64,000 nucleotides of DNA, taken from positions 64,383,728 to 64,447,727 of the forward strand of contig CM058236.1 in NCBI GenBank assembly GCA_030180135.1. Reading direction: 5' to 3'. Below are positions 26,137 through 37,685 of the stretch, piece after piece. The notes beneath the pieces were generated by a model, which saw only the letters and a list, made by a program, of their open reading frames with translations, was not told the DNA's origin and did no database searches. The translations under genes were made by a program, and so were the position numbers. Positions within the stretch are counted from its first letter, which is position 1; the number at the start of each line of letters is the position of its first letter. This DNA comes from Orychophragmus violaceus. Its lineage: Eukaryota > Streptophyta > Magnoliopsida > Brassicales > Brassicaceae.

Positions 26137-26166
26137 ACCTCCCGGGAAGTTCTCGTGTTGCACCTC
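26137..26166 (+). pseudogene. 5S rRNA 3'-end fragment (duplicated), second instance
   Basis: Same 30-nt gene tail as at 22962, 3175 bp downstream, so it was copied as part of the larger block rather than arising twice. Confidence 0.9.
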
Positions 26167-26550
26167 TTTTTTGTTTTTTTCCACTTGTCTCCAAAAAAAA
26201 CTTGTATCTTCGAAACGCCATAACTTTTGAACCGTGTGGAACTACGCTGCCGACAACCCCTTTTCCGAAAGCTCTCAAAAAACTAAATGGCTTGCCCAAT
26301 GGTCTAAAGACCGTAGGAGCTGTTTTTCATCCCCAAATTCTGAGGTTTAGACACTTTTCCGGATCGTTTTATATTGTACACCAATAAAGTGATGCGGCTA
26401 GGTCTTTAGAGATCTTTTAATCGCGTCCCAAACGAAAGTAAAATCCCGTTTATGGCACACGAGCATGAACATGTGTCTAGTGGGGCCCACGGCGTTGAAT
26501 TATAAAAGTCTGAAGAAAAGGATATATGGAATTGCAATGCATCTACTAAC

Positions 26551-26669
26551 GGGTGCGATCATACCAGCACTAATGCACCGGATCCCATCAGAACTCCGCA
26601 GCTAAGCGTGCTTGGGCGAGAGTAGTACTAGGATGGGTGACCTTCCGGGAAGTCCTCGTGTTGCACCTC
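26551..26669 (+). rRNA. 5S rRNA gene, copy 54
   Basis: T52C, C94T, C118T; block copy of copy 48. Confidence 0.94.
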
Positions 26670-27054
26670 TTTTTTGTTTTTTTTTCCACTTGTCTCCAAA
26701 AAAAACTTGTATCTTCGAAACGCCATAACTTTTGAACCGTGTGGAACTACGCTGCCGACAACCCCTTTTCCGAAAGCTCTCAAAAAACTAAATGGCGTGC
26801 CCAATGGTCTAAAGACCGTAGGAGCTGTTTTTCATCCCCAAATTCTGACGTTTAGACACTTTTCCGGATCTTTTATATTATACACCATTAAAGCGATGCG
26901 GCTAGGTCTTTAGAGATCTTTTAATCGCGTCCCAAATGAACGTAAGATCCCGTTTATGGCACACGAGCATGAACATGTGTCTAGTGGGGCCCACGGCGTT
27001 GAATTATAAAAGTCCAAAGAAAATGATATATGGAATTGCAATGCATCTACTAAC

Positions 27055-27174
27055 GGGTGCGATCATACCAGCACTAATGCACCGGATCCCATCAGAACTC
27101 AGGAGTCAAGCGTGCTTGGGCGAGAGTAGTACTAGGATGGGTGACCTCCCGGGAAGTCCCTCGTGTTGCACCCC
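27055..27174 (+). rRNA. 5S rRNA gene, copy 55
   Basis: 120 nt: C47A, C49G, T53C, extra C after 105. Confidence 0.93.
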
Positions 27175-27556
27175 TTTTTGTTTTTTTCCACTTGTCTCCA
27201 AAAAAACTTGTATCTTCGAAACGCCATAACTTTTGAACCGTGTGGAAATACGCTGCCGACAACCCCTTTTCGGAAAGCTCTCAAAAAACTAAATGGCGTG
27301 CCCAATGATCAAAAGACCGTAGGAGCTGTTTTTCATCCCAAAATTCCGACGTTTATACACATTTCCGGATCGTTTTATATTGTACACCATTAAAGCGATG
27401 CGGCTAGGTCTTTAGAGATCTTTTAATCGCGTCCCAAATGAACGTAAAATCCCGTTTATGGCACACGAGCATGAACATATGTCTAGTGGGGCCCACGGCG
27501 TTGAATTATAAAAGTCTGAAGAAAAGGATATATGGAACTGCAATGCATCTACTAAC

Positions 27557-27675
27557 GGGTGCGATCATACCAGCACTAATGCACCGGATCCCATCAGAAC
27601 TCCGCAGTCAAGCGTGCTTGGACGAGAGTAGTACTAGGATGGGTGACCTCCTGGGAAGTCCTCGTGTTGCACCCC
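27557..27675 (+). rRNA. 5S rRNA gene, copy 56
   Basis: T53C, G66A, C96T. Confidence 0.95.
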
Positions 27676-28057
27676 TTTTTGTTTTTTTTTCCACTTGTCT
27701 CCAAAAAAACTAGTATCTTCGAAACGCCATAATTTTGAACCGTGTGGAACTACAGTGCCGACAACCCCTTTGCGGAAAGCTCTCAAAAAACTAAATGGCG
27801 TGCCCAATGGTCTAAAGACCGTAGGAGCTGTTTTTCATCCCCAAATTCTGACGTTTAGACACTTTTCCGGATCTTTTATATTGTACACCATTAAAGCGAT
27901 GCGGCTAGGTCTTTAGAGATCTTTTAATCGCGTCCCAAATGAAAGTAAAATCCCGTTTATGGCACACGAGAATGAACATGTGTCTAGTGAGGCCCACGGC
28001 GTTGAATTATAAAAGTCCGAAGAAAAGGATATATGGAACTGCAATGCATCTACTAAC

Positions 28058-28176
28058 GGGTGCGATCATACCAGCACTAATGCACCGGATCCCATTAGAA
28101 CTCCGCAGTTAAGCGTGCTTGGGCGAGAGTAGTACTATGATGGGTGACCTCCCGGGAAGTTCTCGTGTTGCACCTC
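28058..28176 (+). rRNA. 5S rRNA gene, copy 57
   Basis: C39T, G81T, C104T, C118T; block copy of copy 51. Confidence 0.94.
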
Positions 28177-28560
28177 TTTTTTGTTTTTTTCCACTTGTCT
28201 CCAAAAAAAACTTGTATCTTCGAAACGCCATAACTTTTGAACCGTGTGGAACTACGCTGCCGACAACCCCTTTTCCGAAAGCTCTCAAAAAACTAAATGG
28301 CTTGCCCAATGGTCTAAAGACCGTAGGAGCTGTTTTTCATCCCCAAATTCTGAGGTTTAGACACTTTTCCGGATCGTTTTATATTGTACACCAATAAAGT
28401 GATGCGGCTAGGTCTTTAGAGATCTTTTAATCGCGTCCCAAACGAAAGTAAAATCCCGTTTATGGCACACGAGCATGAACATGTGTCTAGTGGGGCCCAC
28501 GGCGTTGAATTATAAAAGTCTGAAGAAAAGGATATATGGAACTGCAATGCATCTACTAAC

Positions 28561-28679
28561 GGGTGCGATCATACCAGCACTAATGCACCGGATCCCATCA
28601 GAACTCCGCAGTCAAGCGTGCTTGGACGAGAGTAGTACTAGGATGGGTGACCTCCTGGGAAGTCCTCGTGTTGCACCCC
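28561..28679 (+). rRNA. 5S rRNA gene, copy 58
   Basis: T53C, G66A, C96T. Confidence 0.95.
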
Positions 28680-29062
28680 TTTTTGTTTTTTTTTTCCACT
28701 TGTCTCCAAAAAAACTAGTATCTTCGAAACGCCATAATTTTGAACCGTGTGGAACTACGGTGCCGACAACCCCTTTGCGGAAAGCTCTCAAAAAACTAAA
28801 TGGCGTGCCCAATGGTCTAAAGACCGTAGGAGCTGTTTTTCATCCCCAAATTCTGACGTTTAGACACTTTTCCGGATCTTTTATATTGTACACCATTAAA
28901 GCGATGCGGCTAGGTCTTTAGAGATCTTTTAATCGCGTCCCAAATGAAAGTAAAATCCCGTTTATGGCACACGAGAATGAACATGTGTCTAGTGAGGCCC
29001 ACGGCGTTGAATTATAAAAGTCCGAAGAAAAGGATATATGGAACTGCAATGCATCTACTAAC

Positions 29063-29181
29063 GGGTGCGATCATACCAGCACTAATGCACCGGATCCCAT
29101 CAGAACTCCGCAGTTAAGCGTGCTTGGGCGAGAGTAGTACTATGATGGGTGACCTCCCGGGAAGTTCTCGTGTTGCACCTC
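29063..29181 (+). rRNA. 5S rRNA gene, copy 59
   Basis: G81T, C104T, C118T; this unit has a normal-length spacer. Confidence 0.95.
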
Positions 29182-29565
29182 TTTTTTGTTTTTTTCCACT
29201 TGTCTCCAAAAAAAACTTGTATCTTCGAAACGCCATAACTTTTGAACCGTGTGGAACTACGCTGCCGACAACCCCTTTTCCGAAAGCTCTCAAAAAACTA
29301 AATGGCTTGCCCAATGGTCTAAAGACCGTAGGAGCTGTTTTTCATCCCCAAATTCTGAGGTTTAGACACTTTTCCGGATCGTTTTATATTGTACACCAAT
29401 AAAGTGATGCGGCTAGGTCTTTAGAGATCTTTTAATCGCGTCCCAAACGAAAGTAAAATCCCGTTTATGGCACACGAGCATGAACATGTGTCTAGTGGGG
29501 CCCACGGCGTTGAATTATAAAAGTCTGAAGAAAAGGATATATGGAATTGCAATGCATCTACTAAC

Positions 29566-29684
29566 GGGTGCGATCATACCAGCACTAATGCACCGGATCC
29601 CATCAGAACTCCGCAGCTAAGCCTGCTTGGGCGAGAGTAGTACTAGGATGGGTGACCTTCCGGGAAGTCCTCGTGTTGCACCCC
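29566..29684 (+). rRNA. 5S rRNA gene, copy 60
   Basis: T52C, G58C (box A) and C94T. Confidence 0.94.
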
Positions 29685-30069
29685 TTTTTTGTTTTTTTTT
29701 CCACTTGTCTCCAAAAAAAACTTGTATCTTCGAAACGCCATAACTTTTGAACCGTGTGGAACTACGCTGCCGACAACCCCTTTTCCGAAAGCTCTCAAAA
29801 AACTAAATGGCGTGCCCAATGGTCTAAAGACCGTAGGAGCTGTTTTTCATCCCCAAATTCTGACGTTTAGACACTTTTCCGGATCTTTTATATTGTACAC
29901 CATTAAAGCGATGCGGCTAGGTCTTTAGAGATCTTTTAATCGCGTTCCAAATGAACGTAAGATCCCGTTTATGGCACACGAGCATGAACATGTGTCTAGT
30001 GGGGCCCACGGCGTTGAATTATAAAAGTCCAAAGAAAATGATATATGGAATTGCAATGCATCTACTAAC

Positions 30070-30189
30070 GGGTGCGATCATACCAGCACTAATGCACCGG
30101 ATCCCATCAGAACTCAGGAGTCAAGCGTGCTTGGGCGAGAGTAGTACTAGGATGGGTGACCTCCCGGGAAGTCCCTCGTGTTGCACCCC
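30070..30189 (+). rRNA. 5S rRNA gene, copy 61
   Basis: 120 nt: C47A, C49G, T53C, extra C after 105. Confidence 0.93.
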
Positions 30190-30571
30190 TTTTTGTTTTT
30201 TTCCACTTGTCTCCAAAAAAACTTGTATCTTCGAAACGCCATAACTTTTGAACCGTGTGGAAATACGCTGCCGACAACCCCTTTTCGGAAAGCTCTCAAA
30301 AAACTAAATGGCGTGCCCAATGATCAAAAGACCGTAGGAGCTGTTTTTCATCCCAAAATTCCGACGTTTATACACATTTCCGGATCGTTTTATATTGTAC
30401 ACCATTAAAGCGATGCGGCTAGGTCTTTAGAGATCTTTTAATCGCGTCCCAAATAAACGTAAAATCCCGTTTATGGCACACGAGCATGAACATGTGTCTA
30501 GTGGGGCCCACGGCGTTGAATTATAAAAGTCTGAAGAAAAGGATATATGGAACTGCAATGCATCTACTAAC

Positions 30572-30690
30572 GGGTGCGATCATACCAGCACTAATGCACC
30601 GGATCCCATCAGAACTCCGCAGTCAAGCGTGCTTGGACGAGAGTAGTACTAGGATGGGTGACCTCCCGGGAAGTCCTCGTGTTGCACCCC
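30572..30690 (+). rRNA. 5S rRNA gene, copy 62
   Basis: T53C, G66A. Confidence 0.95.
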
Positions 30691-31073
30691 TTTTTGTTTT
30701 TTTTTCCCACTTGTCTCCAAAAAAACTAGTATCTTCGAAACGCCATAATTTTGAACCGTGTGGAACTACAGTGCCGACAACCCCTTTGCGGAAAGCTCTC
30801 AAAAAACTAAATGGCGTGCCCAATGGTCTAAAGACCGTAGGAGCTGTTTTTCATCCCCAAATTCTGACGTTTAGACACTTTTCCGGATCTTTTATATTGT
30901 ACACCATTAAAGCGATGCGGCTAGGTCTTTAGAGATCTTTTAATCGCGTCCCAAATGAAAGTAAAATCCCGTTTATGGCACACGAGAATGAACATGTGTC
31001 TAGTGAGGCCCACGGCGTTGAATTATAAAAGTCCGAAGAAAAGGATATATGGAACTGCAATGCATCTACTAAC

Positions 31074-31192
31074 GGGTGCGATCATACCAGCACTAATGCA
31101 CCGGATCCCATTAGAACTCCGCAGTTAAGCGTGCTTGGGCGAGAGTAGTACTATGATGGGTGACCTCCCGGGAAGTTCTCGTGTTGCACCTC
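31074..31192 (+). rRNA. 5S rRNA gene, copy 63
   Basis: C39T, G81T, C104T, C118T. Confidence 0.94.
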
Positions 31193-31576
31193 TTTTTTGT
31201 TTTTTTCCACTTGTCTCCAAAAAAAACTTGTATCTTCGAAACGCCATAACTTTTGAACCGTGTGGAACTACGCTGCCGACAACCCCTTTTCTGAAAGCTC
31301 TCAAAAAACTAAATGGCTTGCCCAATGGTCTAAAGACCGTAGGAGCTGTTTTTCATCCCCAAATTCTGAGGTTTAGACACTTTTCCGGATCGTTTTATGT
31401 TGTACACCAATAAAGTGATGCGGCTAGGTCTTTAGAGATCTTTTAATCGCGTCCCAAACGAAAGTAAAATCCCGTTTATGGCACACGAGCATGAACATGT
31501 GTCTAGTGGGGCCCACGGCGTTGAATTATAAAAGTCTGAAGAAAAGGATATATGGAATTGCAATGCATCTACTAAC

Positions 31577-31695
31577 GGGTGCGATCATACCAGCACTAAT
31601 GCACCGGATCCCATCAGAACTCCGCAGTCAAGCGTGCTTGGGCGAGAGTAGTACTAGGATGGGTGACCTCCCGGGAAGTCCTCGTGTTTCACCCC
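31577..31695 (+). rRNA. 5S rRNA gene, copy 64
   Basis: T53C and G113T; the latter breaks the C6-G113 pair of the terminal stem. Confidence 0.94.
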
Positions 31696-32079
31696 TTTTT
31701 GTTTTTTTTTCCACTTGTCTCCAAAAAAACTTGTATCTTCGAAACGCCATAACTTTTAAACCGTGTGGAACTACGCTGCCGACAACCCCTTTGCGGAAAG
31801 CTCTCAAAAAACTAAATGGCGTGCCCAATGGTCTAAAGACCGTAGGAGCTGTTTTTCATCCCCAAATTCTGACGTTTATACACTTTTCCGGATCGTTTTA
31901 TATTGTACACCATTAAAGCGATGCGGCTAGGTCTTTAGAGATCTTTTAATCGCGTCCCAAATGAACGTAAAATCCCGTTTATGGCACATGAGCATGACCA
32001 TGTGTCTAGTGGGGCCCAAGAAGTTGAATTATAAAAGTCCAAAGAAAATGATATATGGAATTGCAATGCATCTACTAAC

Positions 32080-32198
32080 GGGTGCGATCATACCAGCACT
32101 AATGCACCGTATCCCATCAGAACTCCGAAGTTAAGCGTGCTTGGGCGAGAGTAGTACTAGAATGGGTGACCTCCTGGGAAGTCCTCGTGTTGCACCCC
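32080..32198 (+). rRNA. 5S rRNA gene, copy 65
   Basis: G31T, C49A, G82A, C96T. Confidence 0.94.
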
Positions 32199-32581
32199 TT
32201 TTTGTTTTTTTTCCACTTGTCTCCAAAAAAAACTTGTATCTTCGAAACGCCATAACTTTTGAACCGAGTGCAACTACGCTACCGACAACCCCTTTTCCGA
32301 AAGCTCTCAAAAAACTAAATGGCGTGCCGAATGGTCTAAAGACCGTAGGAGATGTTTTTTATCCCCAAATTCTGACGTTTAGACACTTTTCCGGATCTTT
32401 TATATTGTACACCATTAAAGCGATGCGGCTAGGTCTTTAGAGATCTTTTAATCGCGTCCCAAATGAACGTAAAATCCCGTTTATGGCACACGAGCATGAA
32501 CGTGTGTCTAGTGGGGCCCACGGCGTTGAATTATAAAAGTCCGAAGAAAAGGATATATGGAACTGCAATGCATCTACTAAC

Positions 32582-32700
32582 GGGTGCGATCATACCAGCA
32601 CTAATGCACCGGATCCCATTAGAACTCCGCAGTCAAGCGTGCTTGGACGAGAGTAGTACTAGGATGGGTGACCTCCTGGGAAGTCCTCGTGTTGCACCCC
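32582..32700 (+). rRNA. 5S rRNA gene, copy 66
   Basis: C39T, T53C, G66A, C96T; followed by a 93-bp-deleted spacer. Confidence 0.94.
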
Positions 32701-32994
32701 TTTTTTGTTTTTTTTTTTCCACTTGTCTCCAAAAAAACTAGTATCTTCGAAACGCCATAACTTTTGAACCGTGTGGAACTACGGTGCCGACAACCCCTTT
32801 GCGGAAAGCTCTCAAAAAACTAAATGGTGTGCCCAATGGTCTAAAGACCGTAGGAGCTGTTTTTCATCCCCAAATTCTGACGTTTATACACTTTTCCGAC
32901 ACACGAGCATGAACATGTGTCTAGTGAGGCCCACGGCGTTGAATTATAAAAGTCTGAAGAAAAGGATATATGGAATTGCAATGCATCTACTAAC

Positions 32995-33113
32995 GGGTGC
33001 GATCATACCAGCACTAATGCCCCGGATCCCATCAGAACTCCGCAGATAAGCGTGCTTGGGCGAGAGTAGTACTAGGATGGGTGACCTCCCGGGAAGTCCT
33101 CGTGTTGCACCCC
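32995..33113 (+). rRNA. 5S rRNA gene, copy 67
   Basis: A27C, T52A; same class as copy 36, after a short spacer. Confidence 0.95.
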
Positions 33114-33496
33114 TTTTTGTTTTTTTCCACTTGTCTCCAAAAAAAACTTGTATCTTCGAAACGCCATAACTTTTAAACCGTGTGGAACTACGCTGCCGAC
33201 AACCCCTTTGCGGAAAGCTCTCAAAAAACTAAATGGCGTGCCCAATGGTCTAAAGACCGTAGGAGCTGTTTTTCATCCCCAAATTCTGACGTTTATACAC
33301 TTTTCCGGATCGTTTTATATTGTACACCATTAAATCGATGCGGCTAGGTCTTTAGAGATCTTTTAATCGCGTCCCAAATGAACGTAAAATCCCGTTTATG
33401 GCACATGAGCATGACCATGTGTCTAGTGGGGCCCAAGAAGTTGAATTATAAAAGTCCAACGAAAATGATATATGGAATTGCAATGCATCTACTAAC

Positions 33497-33615
33497 GGGT
33501 GCGATCATACCAGCACTAATGCACCGTATCCCATCAGAACTCCGAAGTTAAGCGTGCTTGGGCGAGAGTAGTACTAGGATGGGTGACCTCCTGGGAAGTC
33601 CTCGTGTTGCACCCC
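33497..33615 (+). rRNA. 5S rRNA gene, copy 68
   Basis: G31T, C49A, C96T. Confidence 0.94.
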
Positions 33616-33999
33616 TTTTTTGTTTTTTTTCCACTTGTCTCAAAAAAAAACTTGTATCTTCGAAACGCCATAACTTTTGAACCGTGTGCAACTACGCTAC
33701 CGACAACCCCTTTTCCGAAAGCTCTCAAAAAACTAAATGGCGTGCCCAATGGTCTAAAGACCGTAGGAGCTGTTTTTCATCCCCAAATTCTGACGTTTAG
33801 ACACTTTTCCGGATCTTTTATATTGTACACCATTAAAGCGATGCGGCTAGGTCTTTAGAGATCTTTTAATCGCGTCCCAAATGAACGTAAAATCCCGTTT
33901 ATGGCACACGAGCATGAACGTGTGTCTAGTGGGGCCCACGGCGTTGAATTATAAAAGTCCGAAGAAAAGGATATATGGAACTGCAATGCATCTACTAAC

Positions 34000-34118
34000 G
34001 GGTGCGATCATACCAGCACTAATGCACCGGATCCCATCAGAACTCCGCAGTCAAGCGTGCTTGGACGAGAGTAGTACTAGGATGGGTGACCTCCTGGGAA
34101 GTCCTCGTGTTGCACCCC
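34000..34118 (+). rRNA. 5S rRNA gene, copy 69
   Basis: T53C, G66A, C96T; followed by a 93-bp-deleted spacer. Confidence 0.95.
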
Positions 34119-34411
34119 TTTTTTGTTTTTTTTTTCCACTTGTCTCCAAAAAAACTAGTATCTTCGAAACGCCATAACTTTTGAACCGTGTGGAACTACG
34201 GTGCCGACAACCCCTTTGCGGAAAGCTCTCAAAAAACTAAATGGCGTGCCCAATGGTCTAAAGACCGTAGGAGATGTTTTTCATCCCCAAATTCTGACGT
34301 TTATACACTTTTCCGGCACACGAGCATGAACATGTGTCTAGTGAGGCCCACGGCGTTGAATTATAAAAGTCTGAAGAAAAGGATATATGGAATTGCAATG
34401 CATCTACTAAC

Positions 34412-34530
34412 GGGTGCGATCATACCAGCACTAATGCCCCGGATCCCATCAGAACTCCGCAGATAAGCGTGCTTGGGCGAGAGTAGTACTAGGATGGGTG
34501 ACCTCCCGGGAAGTCCTCGTGTTGCACCCC
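34412..34530 (+). rRNA. 5S rRNA gene, copy 70
   Basis: A27C, T52A. Confidence 0.95.
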
Positions 34531-34913
34531 TTTTTGTTTTTTTCCACTTGTCTCCAAAAAAAACTTGTATCTTCGAAACGCCATAACTTTTAAACCGTGT
34601 GGAACTACGCTGCCGACAACCCCTTTGCGGAAAGCTCTCAAAAAACTAAATGGCGTGCCCAATGGTCTAAAGACCGTAGGAGCTGTTTTTCATCCCCAAA
34701 TTCTGACGTTTATACACTATTCCGGATCGTTTTATATTGTACACCATTAAAGCGATGCGGCTAGGTCTTTAGAGTTCTTTTAATCGCGTCCCAAATGAAC
34801 GTAAGATCCCGTTTATGGCACATGAGCATGACCATGTGTCTAGTGGGGCCCAAGAAGTTGAATTATAAAAGTCCAAAGAAAATGATATATGGAATTGCAA
34901 TGCATCTACTAAC

Positions 34914-35033
34914 GGGTGCGATCATACCAGCACTAATGCACCGGATCCCATCAGAACTCAGGAGCCAAGCGTGCTTGGGCAAGAGTAGTACTATGATGGG
35001 TGACCTCCCGGGAAGTCCCTCGTGTTGCACCCC
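34914..35033 (+). rRNA. 5S rRNA gene, copy 71
   Basis: 120 nt and heavily changed: C47A, C49G, T52C, T53C, G68A, G81T, extra C after 105. Confidence 0.91.
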
Positions 35034-35415
35034 TTTTTGTTTTTTTCCACTTCTCTCCAAAAAAACTTGTATCTTCGAAACGCCATAACTTTTGAACCGT
35101 GTGGAAATACGCTGCCGACAACCCCTTTTCGGAAAGCTCTCAAAAAACTAAATGGCGTGCCCAATGATCTAAAGACCGTAGGAGATGTTTTTCATCCCAA
35201 AATTCCGACGTTTATACACATTTCCGGATCGTTTTATATTGTACACCATTAAAGCGATGCGGCTAGGTCTTTAGAGATCTTTTAATCTCGTCCCAAATGA
35301 AAGTAAAATCCCGTTTATGGCACACGAGCATGAACATGTGTCTAGTGGGGCCCACGGCGTTGAATTATAAAAGTCTGAAGAAAAGGATATATGTAATTGC
35401 AATGCATCTACTAAC

Positions 35416-35534
35416 GGGTGCGATCATACCAGCACTAATGCACCGGATCCCATCAGAACTCCGCAGTCAAGCGTGCTTGGGCGAGAGTAGTACTAGGATG
35501 GGTGACCTCCCGGGAAGTCCTCTTGTTGCACCCT
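35416..35534 (+). rRNA. 5S rRNA gene, copy 72
   Basis: T53C, G108T, C119T; same class as copy 41. Confidence 0.94.
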
Positions 35535-35918
35535 TTTTTTGTTTTTTTCCCACTTGTCTCAAAAAAAACTAGTATCTTCGAAACGCCATAACTTTTGAAC
35601 CGTGTGGAACTACGGTGCCGACAACCCCTTTGCGGAAAGCTCTCAAAAAACTAAATGGCGTGCCCAATGGTCTAAAGACCGTAGGAGCTGTTTTTTATCC
35701 CCAAATTCTGACGTTTATACACTTTTCCGGATCGTTTTATATTGTACACCATTAAAGCGATGCGGCTAGGTCTTTAGAGATCTTTTAATCGCGTCCCAAA
35801 TGTACGTAAAATCCCGTTTATGGCACATGAGCATGACCATGTGTCTTGTGGGGCCCACGGCGTTGAATTATAAAAGTCCGAAGAAAAGGATATATGGAAT
35901 TGCAATGCATCTACTAAT

Positions 35919-36037
35919 GGGTGCAATCATACCAGCACTAATGCACCGGATCCCATCAGAACTCCGTAGTTAAGCGTGCTTGGGCGAGAGTACTACTAGG
36001 ATGGGTGACCTCCCGGGAAGTCCTCGTGTTGCACCCC
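35919..36037 (+). rRNA. 5S rRNA gene, copy 73
   Basis: G7A, C49T, G75C; same class as copy 38. Confidence 0.94.
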
Positions 36038-36422
36038 TTTTTTGTTTTTTTTCCACTTGTCTCCAAAAAAAACTTGTATCTTAGAAACGCCATAACTTTT
36101 GAACCGTGTGGAACTACGCTACCGATAACTCCTTTTCCGAAAGCTCTCAAAAAACTAAATGGCGTGCCCAATGGTCTAAAGACCGTAGGAGCTGTTTTTC
36201 ATCCCCAAATTCTGACGTTTAGACACTTTTCCGGATCGTTTTATATTGTACACCATTAAAGCGATGTGGCTAGGTCTTTAGAGATCTTTTAATCGCGTCC
36301 CAAATGAACGTAAAAGCCCGTTTATGGCACACGAGCATGAACATGTGTCTAGTGGGGCCCACGGCGTTGAATTATAAAAGTCTGAAGAAAAGGATATATA
36401 GAACTGCAATGCATCTACTAGC

Positions 36423-36541
36423 GGGTGCGATCATACCAGCACTAATGCACCGGATCCCATCAAAATTCCGCAGTTAAGCGTGCTTGGGCGAGAGTAGTAC
36501 TAGGATGGGTGACCTCCCGGGAAGTCCTCGTGTTGCACCCC
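36423..36541 (+). rRNA. 5S rRNA gene, copy 74 (last of array)
   Basis: G41A and C44T; boxes A and C are intact. Its spacer has unique changes and is cut off near 36844. Confidence 0.95.
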
Positions 36542-36844
36542 TTTTTTGTTTTTTTTTTCCACTTGTCTCCAAAAAAAAGTAGTATCTTCGAAACGCCATA
36601 ACTTTTGAACCGTGTGGAACTACGCTGCCGAAAAACCCCTTTTCCGAAAGCTCTCAAAAAACTAAATGGCGTGCCCAATGGTCTAAAGACCGTAGGAGCT
36701 GTTTTTCATCTCCAAATTATGACGTTTAGACACTTCTCCGGATCGTTTTATATTGTACACCATAAAAGTGATGCGGCTAGGTCTTCAGAGATCTTTTAAT
36801 CGCGTCCCAAATGAACTTAAAACCCCTTTATGGCACACGAGCAT

Positions 36845-37685
36845 CACCATTAGGATCGGTTACACACTTTGATGGGATGGTTTCAATCTTTGTGTCAATT
36901 GCCTAGAAAAAGTCTATCACCACATCCCATTTCCAGATTGAGCCGAACGAAATATAATTTCTGTCGTTGAGAATTATTGACACTAAATCTTAGCCATATA
37001 AACACAGGGAACGACCTGTATAATATCTGCAACCTACAAACGTTTAGAAACAACACTCATCCTTCGAGTGGTTCTAAACTTGAATGAGATGCTTCACTTC
37101 CAACTGAATTATCTATTACCATGCCATAGCAGCTCCTTCACTTCCAAATGGATTCCCCTCAAAGCTTTCCACCACTGTGTCATTACGGAGATGACTGTCG
37201 TACAAGCAGACATCCTTAACTTATCTCATGCTGAAAGAAGATGTTATCCATGTCCATTATGGCTTCTTAACATGTGGGTTACGACCCACTACGCTTCTTC
37301 TGCGCTCACTCAATTACCAAACTGACCTCCAAACTGAATGTTCTTACCTCCGAACTCTTTTGAAAACCACCTTTACCATTCGAAGAAACTTCCTTAGTTG
37401 TCTCAGAATCGCACAAATAAATCCACCATGAACCAAATAACTCCACAATGAATCGCACAAATAACTCCAAACATATCACGAAAATCTCCAGAAAAAGTTG
37501 TCCTCAAAAAGTTACTGCTAAATAATTTATTTTTGGATTCCATACTTAGTACAAAAACAAATTGGTTAGACATTAGTCGAAATTAAGAGTTGCCGTTTAC
37601 TAGATTAATACCGAGCAGAAGGGGTGACATTTTAAAAAAATCCCAATCCCAGAAAAACTTTGAAAACCGTCATTCAATTACTACA
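36845..37685. other. Unassigned sequence at the array edge
   Basis: Single-copy-looking DNA directly after the truncated last 5S spacer. Open frames here are short and match nothing I recognise. No LTR end, tRNA or clear coding signal was seen. Confidence 0.4.

Larger units (their letters stand above)
22360..29160 (+). repeat. Higher-order repeat, period about 3175 bp
   Basis: Sequence from about 22360 to 25985 recurs 3174-3175 bp later, including the rare 663-bp unit with its internal 161-bp duplication. The next period lacks that duplication, so the 663-bp unit was copied once as part of a six-unit block. Confidence 0.8.
1..36844 (+). repeat. 5S rDNA tandem array (73 full copies plus one partial)
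   Basis: Head-to-tail repeats of a 119-nt 5S rRNA gene and a spacer of about 385 bp. Most units are 502-506 bp. Six are 411-413 bp (ending at the genes at 9408, 13343, 17276, 19196, 32995, 34412) and two are 663 bp (beginning at 22713 and 25888). Spacers start with a T-rich stretch and share a conserved run of blocks up to a TATAT box before the next gene. The array ends abruptly inside a spacer near 36844, where the text switches to unrelated sequence. 5S rRNA is made by RNA polymerase III from internal box A, IE and box C elements and joins the large ribosomal subunit. Short ORFs through the array are spurious. Gene positions cited in the copy entries are numbered from the first G of GGGTGC. 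Confidence 0.97.

Noticed and set aside
80..36799. Many open frames of 60-188 codons through the first 36.8 kb, on both strands
   Set aside because: They recur with each 5S unit, run across the rRNA gene and spacer, change with single-base spacer indels, and show no protein features.
1..36844. Regular repeats suggestive of a CRISPR array
   Set aside because: The repeat is a 119-nt 5S rRNA gene with long conserved spacers in a plant genome.
1..36844. Centromeric satellite
   Set aside because: The 500-bp period and the 5S gene in every unit explain it as rDNA.
37068..37431. Two overlapping plus-strand frames at the array edge
   Set aside because: No recognisable protein; composition resembles random sequence.
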